Source: Parasulfuritortus sp049322515
Lineage (GTDB): Bacteria > Pseudomonadota > Gammaproteobacteria > Burkholderiales > Thiobacillaceae
DNA length: 64,000 nucleotides
Reading direction: 5' to 3'
Assembly (NCBI GenBank): GCA_049322515.1
Contig: JBMOQW010000007.1
Span: 56,128-120,127, forward strand
Shown here one piece after another: positions 19,135 through 27,533 of this stretch (the first letter of the stretch is position 1; each line of letters begins with the position of its first letter). Both the position numbers and the translations under genes were made by a program. The notes under the pieces are model-generated. The model ran no database searches. It saw nothing but the letters and a program-made list of their open reading frames with translations, and was not told the origin of the DNA.

Positions 19135-20363
19135 CCCGCCTCCGCCTGCAAGGCCTTCAGCGTTTCGTCCACGCCGGCCGCGTGGGTCAGCTCGGAGACA
19201 TTGTCCTTGGTGAAGAAGCCCTGGAAGTCGCCGAATCGCTGCACGTATTCGATGATCAGGCTGGAATACTCCGAGGCGCTGGAGAAGATCTGCTTCAAGC
19301 CCTCTTCCTTGGACCCGATCACGTCGAGCAGGAAATCCTGGCCGCAATGGCGGAGCTGGTCGACCACGTAGTCGATGTGGGGCCGCCCATCGACCTCGCC
19401 ATCGGCCACCGCCACGGCGAGGTGGTGCAGGCGCGGCCCGAAGTTGCGCACGAACTGTTCGGTCGGACTGGGCAGCTTGAGCAGGTGGTTGACGAAATAC
19501 GGGTAATTGGCGGCGGTGAACACCTTGGCCGGGCTCTCCAGCTCGTTGGCGTGGTGCACGCTCTTGGTCACGTTGGTGCTGGAATTCTGGTCGGCGATGT
19601 CGTAGGAGCCCCAGTAGTAATAGCTGGTCAGGGTCAGGTATTCCAGGATCGCCGCCTCACGGTTCTGCGAGTAGACCCGGGTGGCCAGGTGGTCGATCGG
19701 CAGCAACATCGTGTCGAGTCCCAACTTGGCCTGCGTGTCCTTGGCCATCTGGCAGGCGCGGTCGACCTCGGGGTCGATGGCACTCCAGCCCAGGGCGTAG
19801 ACGCGGATGTCCGATTCCGGCCGCTCCCAGTAGCCGACGATGTTGTGGGTGTAGGGGCTGGGCTTGACCAGGGCCATGTTGCCCGGCATCTCCAGCTTGC
19901 GGATCTGGTCCTGGTTGAAGAAGCGCACGTCGCGCGACTTCTGGAGTTCGACCACCTCGTGCACGCTCTCGACCCGGAATACCTCGCCCATGTAGCGGGA
20001 GTTGGGCTTGTGCGCGCCGATCGGGTAGACCTCGTTCAGGCTGCGGAAGATGCCCCGGGTGTGGGGATCCTTGACTTCGCGCAGGAGGATGTCCGGCGCG
20101 CTCATGTCGATGCGCAGGATGTGGGTGTAGTGATCCTGCGATTCCAGCGTCACCAGGTAGACGTAGGGCGTCATCAGGCACAGTTCGCGCACGTAGGCGA
20201 GCGAATTACCCGGCTCGACGGTGATCATCAGGGCGTCGATCTGGCGGATGGCCTGGGTCAGGCCGACCCGGTCACGCTCTTCGAGCAGCTTGATCAGGTA
20301 GTCCTCGAAAAACGCGGAATTGGTCTTGTCGCCGTAGCGGGGGAATTTCAGGGAAGCGGTCAT
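19131..20363 (-). CDS. HPPD-like vicinal-oxygen-chelate protein in the ATP-grasp/alpha-E operon
   Basis: 410 aa from the ATG at 20363, which overlaps the alpha-E stop (ATGA). The C-terminal half resembles the catalytic domain of 4-hydroxyphenylpyruvate dioxygenase. Candidate Fe(II) ligands are H225 (PIDHLATRV), H314 (RLHHLAVAV) and E372 (IIEYVQRFG). The segments GLKQIFSS and QGFFTKDNVSEL parallel the HPPD segments LLLQIFS and GFGEGNFKAL. The N-terminal 200 residues are not recognised. No tyrosine-catabolism genes are nearby. The ligand assignment is mine, by pattern only. A role with the ATP-grasp/alpha-E proteins is inferred from operon structure. It is convergent with the upstream GGDEF-EAL gene, overlapping it by 4 nt. 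Confidence 0.75.
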   Translation of the reverse strand: MTASLKFPRYGDKTNSAFFEDYLIKLLEERDRVGLTQAIRQIDALMITVEPGNSLAYVRELCLMTPYVYLVTLESQDHYTHILRIDMSAPDILLREVKDPHTRGIFRSLNEVYPIGAHKPNSRYMGEVFRVESVHEVVELQKSRDVRFFNQDQIRKLEMPGNMALVKPSPYTHNIVGYWERPESDIRVYALGWSAIDPEVDRACQMAKDTQAKLGLDTMLLPIDHLATRVYSQNREAAILEYLTLTSYYYWGSYDIADQNSSTNVTKSVHHANELESPAKVFTAANYPYFVNHLLKLPSPTEQFVRNFGPRLHHLAVAVADGEVDGRPHIDYVVDQLRHCGQDFLLDVIGSKEEGLKQIFSSASEYSSLIIEYVQRFGDFQGFFTKDNVSELTHAAGVDETLKALQAEAG

Positions 20364-21325
20364 TGGTTCTGGCTGGCACTCTGGGCCGGGGTCTGGTGGA
20401 GATAGAAGTATTGTTTCGACACGGCGGCATGGATGGCGCCCAGGTCGGCCTGGACCTGGTCGAGATACTCGTGCATGACCACCGGTGCGAGGCCGTCCAG
20501 GTCCATCCGATCGAGCCGGCGCCAGGCGTTGCGGGCGGCACGCATGGCGGCCTCGTTCTTGGGCAGCGCGGCGAGGCATCCCTCGATCTCGTCCAGGCAG
20601 TGGCGCACGGTGCGCGGGAAATGGGCGTCCTTGAGCAGGAAGTCGACCACCGCGCGCGGGCGTACGTGGACCCCGACATGGCGGCGATACATCTGGTAGG
20701 CGGACAGCGCGTTCAGGGTGCCCATCCAGAGCCGTTCGGTGGCCGGCACGGCCAGGGCCGGATCGGTCGGCAGCAACACCGCCGAATTGACGTCGACGAT
20801 GCGGGTGGTCATGTCGGCCCGCTCCAGGTTGCGGCCGAGCTTGAGAAACTGATAGGCGATGTCGTGGCTCATCGAGCCCATGAGCAGGCCGACGATCGAC
20901 TGGCGCCGCTCGATCACGCCTTGCAACACCTCGTAGCGCTGGCCCCGGCCCTGGCTGGCGCGCGCGGCATGCTGGCGGATGTAAAGGTACAGGCCGTTGA
21001 TCCGCTCCCAGATCTCCATGGGCAGCACCTCGCGGAAGGTGCGGGTGTTCTCGCGCGCGAAATGAATGCTCGACAGGATGGAACTGGGATTGGCCTCGTC
21101 CTCGATCAGGAAGGTCATCAGGCTGGCTTCGTCGAGGGCCACGCCGCGCTCGCGCACCTGGTCGTCGAGGCCGGCGACACTGATCAGCACGTCCCAGCCG
21201 AACGAGGCACCGCGCGGCAGGTCGAGCAGGACCTGGGTGGTACTGTTGATCAGGCGCGCGGTGTTCTCCGCCCGCTCCAGGTACCGGGTCATCCAGTAGA
21301 GATTTTCCGCAACCCGCGACAGCAT
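20360..21325 (-). CDS. Alpha-E domain protein (DUF403)
   Basis: 321 aa, nearly all helical. The N-terminus MLSRVAENLYWMTRYLERAEN is the hallmark of the alpha-E family, whose conserved glutamates are thought to form an active or metal-binding site. DLPRGASFGWDVL and a C-terminal segment ending VSKQYFYLHQTP fit the family. The start is 1 nt after the ATP-grasp stop and the gene overlaps the following VOC gene, so the three form one operon. Alpha-E proteins accompany circularly permuted ATP-grasp and transglutaminase proteins in a predicted peptide-synthesis system; biochemical function is unproven. Confidence 0.93.
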   Translation of the reverse strand: MLSRVAENLYWMTRYLERAENTARLINSTTQVLLDLPRGASFGWDVLISVAGLDDQVRERGVALDEASLMTFLIEDEANPSSILSSIHFARENTRTFREVLPMEIWERINGLYLYIRQHAARASQGRGQRYEVLQGVIERRQSIVGLLMGSMSHDIAYQFLKLGRNLERADMTTRIVDVNSAVLLPTDPALAVPATERLWMGTLNALSAYQMYRRHVGVHVRPRAVVDFLLKDAHFPRTVRHCLDEIEGCLAALPKNEAAMRAARNAWRRLDRMDLDGLAPVVMHEYLDQVQADLGAIHAAVSKQYFYLHQTPAQSASQNQ

Positions 21326-21326
21326 C

Positions 21327-22778
21327 TCAGGCCTCCTCTCCGTCGACGATCCAGGTGTCCTTGCTGCCGCCGCCCTGCGACGAATTGACCACCAGGGAGC
21401 CGGCCTTCATGGCCACCCGGGTCAGGCCGCCCGTGGTGACATACATCTTGTTCGATTGCAGGACGAAGGGGCGCAGGTCGAGGTGCCGGGGTGCCAGGGT
21501 GTCGCCGATCAGGGTCGGCGCGGTGGAAATCGACAGGGTCGGTTGTGCCATGTAGTTGCGCGGGTTGTCCTGGATCAATCGGGCGAACTGGTCGCGCTCC
21601 TCCTGGGTCGCGCGCGGGCCGATCAGCATGCCGTAGCCGCCCGACTCGTTGGCCGGCTTGACCACCAGTTCATCGAGATGGGCCAGCACGTAGTCGCGCT
21701 GGTCCTCGTACATGCACAGGTAGCTGGGCACATTGGCCAGGATCGGGGTTTCCTTGAGGTAGTACTCGATGATCTTGGGCACGAAGGCGTACACCACCTT
21801 GTCGTCCGCCACCCCGGCGCCGGGCGCGTTGGCGATGCCCACGGTGCCGGCCCGCCAGGCCCGCATCAGGCCGGGCACGCCGAGCACCGAATCGGGCCGG
21901 AAGGCTTCCGGGTCGAGGAAGTCGTCGTCGATGCGCCGGTAGATCACATCGACCCGGCGCAGGCCGGAGATGGTCTTCATGTAGACGATGTCGTCGTCCT
22001 TGACCACCAGGTCGCTGCCCTCGACCAGGAAGGCGCCCATCTGCTGGGCCAGATAGGAGTGCTCGAAATAAGCGGAGTTGAAGATGCCCGGGGTCAGCAC
22101 TGCGATCACCGGCCGGTCGGTGTCGCGCGGCGACAGGGCGGCCAGGGTGTCGTGCAACTGGGTCGGGTAGTCGTCCACCGGCAGGATGGCCGAGGACTGG
22201 AACATTTCCGGGAACAGCCGCTTCATCAGCTGGCGGTTTTCCAGCATGTAGGACACCCCGGACGGCACCCGCAGGTTGTCCTCCAGCACATAGACCGTGC
22301 CGTCCTTGTCGCGCACCAGGTCGGTGCCGCAGATGTGCGCCCAGACGCCGAAGCGGGGCGTGATGCCCCGGCATTGCTCACGGAAGTTCTTGGAACCTTC
22401 GAGCACTTCGATCGGGAACACCCCGTCCTTGACGATGCGCTGGTCGTTGTAAAGATCGTTGATGAACAGGTTGAGGGCTTGCAGGCGCTGCTTGAGGCCG
22501 GCCTCGATGCGGCGCCACTCGGCGCCGGGGATGATGCGTGGCACGATGTCGAACGGCCAGGCACGATCGATGTTGCCCGCGTCGCTGTACACCGTGAAGG
22601 TGATGCCCATGGTCATGATCGCCGCCTCGACCGCCTTGCGGCGCGCCTCCAGGACGCCTGCGTCGAGGCCGGCCAGGTAATCGAACAGCGGGCGGGCGGC
22701 GGGCCGGGGCTGGCGGTCGGGACCGATCAGTTCGTCGTAGGCCAGGTCGAGGTTGTAGTCAGGGCTCAGGATGTCCAT
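21327..22778 (-). CDS. Circularly permuted ATP-grasp protein (CP_ATPgrasp_2)
   Basis: 483 aa. Family features include RIIPGAEWRRIEAGL, QRLQALNLFINDLYNDQ, VWAHICGTDLVRDKDG and YVLEDNLRVPSGVSYMLENR. The C-terminal half has VKPANESGGYGMLIGP, the lysine/glycine-rich ATP-binding stretch. It is predicted to form amide or peptide bonds with ATP. An AAGGTG Shine-Dalgarno 6 nt upstream favours the ATG at 22778 over an in-frame GTG at 22787. It is the first gene of the operon with alpha-E and the VOC protein, and probably works with the Anbu/transglutaminase pair at 2.2-6.4 kb. Confidence 0.94.
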   Translation of the reverse strand: MDILSPDYNLDLAYDELIGPDRQPRPAARPLFDYLAGLDAGVLEARRKAVEAAIMTMGITFTVYSDAGNIDRAWPFDIVPRIIPGAEWRRIEAGLKQRLQALNLFINDLYNDQRIVKDGVFPIEVLEGSKNFREQCRGITPRFGVWAHICGTDLVRDKDGTVYVLEDNLRVPSGVSYMLENRQLMKRLFPEMFQSSAILPVDDYPTQLHDTLAALSPRDTDRPVIAVLTPGIFNSAYFEHSYLAQQMGAFLVEGSDLVVKDDDIVYMKTISGLRRVDVIYRRIDDDFLDPEAFRPDSVLGVPGLMRAWRAGTVGIANAPGAGVADDKVVYAFVPKIIEYYLKETPILANVPSYLCMYEDQRDYVLAHLDELVVKPANESGGYGMLIGPRATQEERDQFARLIQDNPRNYMAQPTLSISTAPTLIGDTLAPRHLDLRPFVLQSNKMYVTTGGLTRVAMKAGSLVVNSSQGGGSKDTWIVDGEEA

Positions 22779-22787
22779 GGGATTCAC

Positions 22788-23009
22788 CTTGTTTTAGTCA
22801 TTCCAAGCAGATTCCGTGCCGCCCGCGGAAACAGCCGACGGAACGTGATTTCTTGGCCTGATTCACGGCGACACCGGGAGGCTGGGTGCCTTGTTTGTGT
22901 TCATTCGGCACCAAACCGGTGCATGCACCCGGCACATGACGGCCACCGTTGCAAATCCAACCGGTCAGGTATCATCTAGTACCAACGAACCAACGCTTGA
23001 CCTCGACGC
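22788..23009. promoter_or_regulatory. Divergent intergenic region
   Basis: 222 nt separate the ATP-grasp operon (minus) from the CheB/CheR fusion (plus), so both promoters should lie here. I see no convincing -35/-10 pair. AT content is higher than in the flanking genes near 22850-22920, and the only clear element is the AAGGTG ribosome-binding site of the ATP-grasp gene. Confidence 0.4.
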
Positions 23010-26000
23010 ATGACGGACTTACCCAGCAAGGAAGACCGGCGGCCCCATGTCATCGGCATCGGCGCCTCGGCCGGCGGCCTGGAGGCCTTGGGTCAATTCG
23101 TCTCCGGGCTCACCCCGGGACTCGACTGCATCTACGTGGTGGCCCAGCACATGTCGCCCTCGCACCGCAGCATGATGGCCGAGATCCTGGCCCGGGAAAC
23201 CGCGATCCCGGTGCGCGAGCTGAGCGACAGCGAGCGCCCGCAGACCAACGTCATCTACATCATCCCGCCCGGGGTCAACATGACCTTCCTGGACGGCCAC
23301 TTCCACCTGACCACGCCGTCCCCCGAAATTGCCCCGAAGCCGTCCATCAACCTGCTGTTCCAGTCGATGGCCGAAGACTATGACGAACGCGCGGTCGGCA
23401 TCATCCTGTCCGGCACCGGCTCGGACGGCACCCGGGGCTTGCGCGCCATCAAGTCGGCCGGCGGCCTGACCTTCGTGCAACAGCCGGAAACCGCCAAGTA
23501 CGACGGCATGCCGCGTTCCGCGATCGACGCCTGCGTGGCCGACCGGGTGCTGCCGCCCGACCAGATCGGCAAGGAAATCGAACGTCTGGTGCGTTTTCCC
23601 GACAGCGTGCTGGCGGTCGACGCCAGCGAGCACAAGCATCCGGAAATGGCCGACCTGTTCGAGCGGGTGCGCCAGCACACCCGCATCGACTTTTCCCGCT
23701 ACAAGCTGACCACCGTGCAGCGTCGCCTGCAGCGGCGCATGATCGCCACCAGCACCGGCACCCTGTCCGACTACCTGCACTGGTGCGACGAACATCCCGA
23801 GGAATACGACGCCCTGGCCAAGGAAACCTTGATCTCGGTGACCGAGTTCTTCCGTGACAAGGAAACCTTCCGCACCCTGGAGCGCTATGTGCGCGACCTG
23901 GTTTCGCGCAAACGCGGGGGCGAGGAAGTGCGCATCTGGGTGGCCGGCTGCGCCACCGGCGAAGAGGCCTATTCGCTTGCCGTCCTGGCCAGCGAGCTGA
24001 TCGCCGAGCGCAAGAACGACCTGGTCCTCCAGGTGTTCGCCACCGACATCGACAACGACGCGCTCGCCGTGGCCCGGCGCGGCATCTACAACCAGGCCGC
24101 GATGGCCGAGGTGCCGCCCGAATACCTGGGCCGCTATTTCGTCGCCAGCGGCAACGGCTTCGAGCCGGTCAAGGCCCTGCGCGAACGGGTCACCTTCGCG
24201 CGCCAGGACATGGCGGTCGATCCGCCCTTCCTGCGCATCGATCTGGTGTCCTGCCGCAATGTGCTGATCTACTTCAATGCCGAGTTGCAGGCCAAGGTAC
24301 TGTCGACCCTGCGCTACGCCCTGCGCGATGACGGCCTGCTGTTCCTCGGCCGTTCGGAAACCGTGAGCCAGCAGGAAGGCCTGTTCATCGCCGCCGACCG
24401 CCGGGCCCGCATCTTCCGGCCGCGCGGCAAGGCCGCCCCGGCCACCGGCGTGCTGGTGCGCGGCAAGCTGGCCCCGCCACCGATCAGCCCACGGAGCCAG
24501 GAGCGGTCCTACGAGCGCATCTTCCTGCAGGCCCTGGCCGACTACTACACGCCGGCCCTGCTGATCGACGCCGGCTGCCGGATCCTGCACAGCCATGGCC
24601 CGGTGCACAAGATGGTGCGCTTCCCGACCGGCAACCCGGACATGAACCTGGCCCACCTGATCGTCCCGGAACTGGCCAACGAACTGCTCACCACCCTGCA
24701 TCGCACGCGCCGGCTCCAGGCCACGGTCGCCAGCCGCAAGCGGCGCATCGCCAGCCTCGGCGAACAGACCTGGCGCCTGGTCCTGCACCCGGTAGGCGAG
24801 CACCCGGAGTTGGAAATCTACCTGGTCGTGTTCGAGCAGGTCACGCTGCCTTCCCATGAGTCGAAGCGCGACGCCGGCGTCGACGATGAACGGGTCGAGC
24901 AGGAATTGGCGGCAACGCGCGAGCACTTGCAGACCTTGATGGAGGAGATGGCCGCCTCGAACGAGGAGATGCAGGCCCTCAACGAGGAAGTCCAGGCCGC
25001 CAACGAGGAACTCCAGGCGACCAACGAGGAACTCGAGGCCTCGAATGAAGAACTCCAGGTCTCGAACGAGGAACTGGTCAGTGTCAACGAGGAAAGCCTG
25101 GCCAAATCGGCCGAGCTGGCCGCCATCAACAGCGACTTCGAGAGTCTCTACAACACCCTCGACTTCCCCATCCTGGTGTTCGACAGCAACCTCTTCTTGA
25201 AACGGGCCAATGGCGCGGCCATGCGCAACTACGACCTGCCCCTGGCGATCTCCGGCCAGCATCTCGGTCGTCTCGCCCTGCCCGGCTACCTTGCCGACAT
25301 CGGCGACACCCTCAACAGCGTCCTGCAGGATCATCGCAAGGACAGCTTCGTGGCCAAGGACGGGGACCACACCTACCAGATCTACGTCACCCCGGTGCTC
25401 AACAGTACCGGCAACGCGCAAAGCGTGGTCCTGGTGGTGATCGACAACAGCTCCCTGGTCTCGGCCCAGGAACAGATCCGCGAGAGCCAGGACCGCCTGC
25501 TCTCGATCATGAACCACTCCACCTCGCTGGTCTTCCTCAAGGACACCTCGGGCCGCTATGAATTCGTCAACCGGCGCTTCGAAGAAGTATTTGAAGTGAA
25601 ATCGGAAGACATGCTGGGCAAGACCGACCGCATGGTGTTCCCTTCACCCCTGTCGGAACGCCTGCGTGAACTGGACCTCCAGGCCATGGCCCGGCTGGAA
25701 GCGGTGGAAGCGGCGGAGGAAGTCGACTGCCGGGGTCGCAAGCTGTGGTTGCAACGGGTCAGTTTCCCGATTTTCGATAGCAGCGGCACGGTGCGCGCGA
25801 TCTGCACCGAAGCCACCGACATCACCCTCAAGCGCCACGCCCAGGACCAGCTCAACCTGGCCGCCAAGGTATTCGACCGGGCCGGCGAGGCGATCATGAT
25901 CACCGACGCCCGGGGCCGCATCATCACGGTGAACGAAGCATTCAGCCGGATCACCGGCTACCCGATCGACGAGGTGATCGGACAATCCCCGGGCCTGCTG

Positions 26001-27533
26001 AGCTCCGGTCGCCACGGCAAGGAGTTCTACGACGCCTTGTGGCGGTCGATCAAGGAAACCGGGGCCTGGCAGGGCGAGATCTTCAACAAGCGCAAAAGTG
26101 GCGAAACCTATGCCGAATGGCTGACCATCAATTCGGTGCAGGACGAGCACGGCCAGGTGGTCAACTATGTCGCCATCTTCAGCGACATCACCGCGATCAA
26201 GAGCTCGCAGCGCCGGATCGAGTTCATGGCCACCCACGACGAACTGACCGGCCTGCCCAACCGGGGCCTGCTCATGGATCGCCTCAAGCACGCCATCTCC
26301 CAGGCACGCCGGCAGAACAAGAAACTCGCGGTACTGTTCATCGACCTGGACAATTTCAAGGTCATCAACGACAGCCTCGGCCACGACATCGGCGACCTGC
26401 TGCTCAAGGAGGCGGCCACCCGCCTGCAGCAATGCGTGCGCGACGCCGACACCCTGGCCCGCCTGGGCGGTGACGAATTCGTCGCCGTGCTGATGGACGT
26501 CAATCTCAACGACATCCACGCCATCGCCAGCCGGGTGGTCGATTTCCTGGCCGCCTCGTTCAAGATTCACGACCACAACCTGTATGTCTCGGCCAGCATC
26601 GGCATCAGCCTGTACCCGAGCGACGGCGAGGACAGCGGGACCCTGCTGAAGAATGCCGACACCGCGATGTACCGGGCCAAGGAGCGCGGACGCAACCAGT
26701 ACCAATTCTTCGCCGACGAGATGAAGGTGCGCGCCCTCCAGCGCCTGACCCTGGAATCCGGCCTGCGGGTGGCCATCGAAGCGGGCCACTTCCGGCTCTG
26801 CTACCAGCCCCAGATCGACCTGGCGACCGGCGAGATGATCGGCGCCGAGGCCTTGTTGCGCTGGAACGATCCGAATCTGGGCGAGATTTCCCCGGCCCAG
26901 TTCATCCCGCTCGCGGAAAGCGCCGGCCTGATCAGCCAGATCGGGGCCATCGTCGTCGACCTGGCCCTGGCCGACATCGCTGCCTGGAACCAGGCCGGAC
27001 TCGCGCCGCCACGCATCGCGGTCAACGTCTCCTCCCAGCAACTGCGCGACCGCAGCTTCATCGACAACCTCGCTGCCGCCCTGGCCCGCACCGGAGTCGG
27101 CCCGGAACAACTGGGCATCGAGCTGACCGAGAGCGTGCTGATGGATCGCCTGGATCTGGTCCGGGACATCCTCGCCCGGCTGGACGAAATGGGCCTCTCG
27201 ATCAGCATCGACGATTTCGGCACCGGCTACTCCTCGCTTGCCTACCTGAAGAAGCTGCCCATCCACGAACTGAAGATCGACCGATCCTTCGTGGACGGCA
27301 TCGAAAGCCAGGGCGACGACCTGTCGATCGCCACCGCCATCGTCACCATGGCCCACTCGCTCGGCATGCGGGTCGTCGCCGAAGGCGTGGAATCCGAGGC
27401 ACAGCACGCGGCCCTGCGCGCCCTCGGTTGTGAAATGGCCCAGGGCTTCCTGTTCCACCGGCCACTGGAAGCCCGTGCCTTCAGCCAATTGCTGGCCCAG
27501 CGCCGGGAAATATCTGGATCTCGCAATGACTGA
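23010..27533 (+). CDS. CheB-CheR-PAS-GGDEF-EAL fusion protein
   Basis: 1507 aa. CheB methylesterase domain at about 12-195 with S20 (GASAGG), H47 (AQHMSPSH) and D139 (GTGSDGTRG). CheR methyltransferase at about 210-470 with the SAM-binding WVAGCATGEEAYSLAVL (about 310-326). A coiled coil at about 630-700 made of NEE(L/V/M)QA-type heptads. PAS domains at about 710-815, 820-940 and 945-1065. GGDEF at 1153-1157 with I-site R1144/D1147, and EAL at 1280-1282 with DDFGTGYSSL. CheB-CheR-PAS fusions are known, usually with a kinase; here the output is c-di-GMP turnover. No CheB receiver domain is present. Its 3' end overlaps the phytochrome gene by 8 nt. Confidence 0.93.
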   Translation: MTDLPSKEDRRPHVIGIGASAGGLEALGQFVSGLTPGLDCIYVVAQHMSPSHRSMMAEILARETAIPVRELSDSERPQTNVIYIIPPGVNMTFLDGHFHLTTPSPEIAPKPSINLLFQSMAEDYDERAVGIILSGTGSDGTRGLRAIKSAGGLTFVQQPETAKYDGMPRSAIDACVADRVLPPDQIGKEIERLVRFPDSVLAVDASEHKHPEMADLFERVRQHTRIDFSRYKLTTVQRRLQRRMIATSTGTLSDYLHWCDEHPEEYDALAKETLISVTEFFRDKETFRTLERYVRDLVSRKRGGEEVRIWVAGCATGEEAYSLAVLASELIAERKNDLVLQVFATDIDNDALAVARRGIYNQAAMAEVPPEYLGRYFVASGNGFEPVKALRERVTFARQDMAVDPPFLRIDLVSCRNVLIYFNAELQAKVLSTLRYALRDDGLLFLGRSETVSQQEGLFIAADRRARIFRPRGKAAPATGVLVRGKLAPPPISPRSQERSYERIFLQALADYYTPALLIDAGCRILHSHGPVHKMVRFPTGNPDMNLAHLIVPELANELLTTLHRTRRLQATVASRKRRIASLGEQTWRLVLHPVGEHPELEIYLVVFEQVTLPSHESKRDAGVDDERVEQELAATREHLQTLMEEMAASNEEMQALNEEVQAANEELQATNEELEASNEELQVSNEELVSVNEESLAKSAELAAINSDFESLYNTLDFPILVFDSNLFLKRANGAAMRNYDLPLAISGQHLGRLALPGYLADIGDTLNSVLQDHRKDSFVAKDGDHTYQIYVTPVLNSTGNAQSVVLVVIDNSSLVSAQEQIRESQDRLLSIMNHSTSLVFLKDTSGRYEFVNRRFEEVFEVKSEDMLGKTDRMVFPSPLSERLRELDLQAMARLEAVEAAEEVDCRGRKLWLQRVSFPIFDSSGTVRAICTEATDITLKRHAQDQLNLAAKVFDRAGEAIMITDARGRIITVNEAFSRITGYPIDEVIGQSPGLLSSGRHGKEFYDALWRSIKETGAWQGEIFNKRKSGETYAEWLTINSVQDEHGQVVNYVAIFSDITAIKSSQRRIEFMATHDELTGLPNRGLLMDRLKHAISQARRQNKKLAVLFIDLDNFKVINDSLGHDIGDLLLKEAATRLQQCVRDADTLARLGGDEFVAVLMDVNLNDIHAIASRVVDFLAASFKIHDHNLYVSASIGISLYPSDGEDSGTLLKNADTAMYRAKERGRNQYQFFADEMKVRALQRLTLESGLRVAIEAGHFRLCYQPQIDLATGEMIGAEALLRWNDPNLGEISPAQFIPLAESAGLISQIGAIVVDLALADIAAWNQAGLAPPRIAVNVSSQQLRDRSFIDNLAAALARTGVGPEQLGIELTESVLMDRLDLVRDILARLDEMGLSISIDDFGTGYSSLAYLKKLPIHELKIDRSFVDGIESQGDDLSIATAIVTMAHSLGMRVVAEGVESEAQHAALRALGCEMAQGFLFHRPLEARAFSQLLAQRREISGSRND

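Noticed and set aside
21456..22979. A 507-codon plus-strand frame over the ATP-grasp gene
   Set aside because: Antisense to a conserved gene with a good ribosome-binding site; product is low-complexity.
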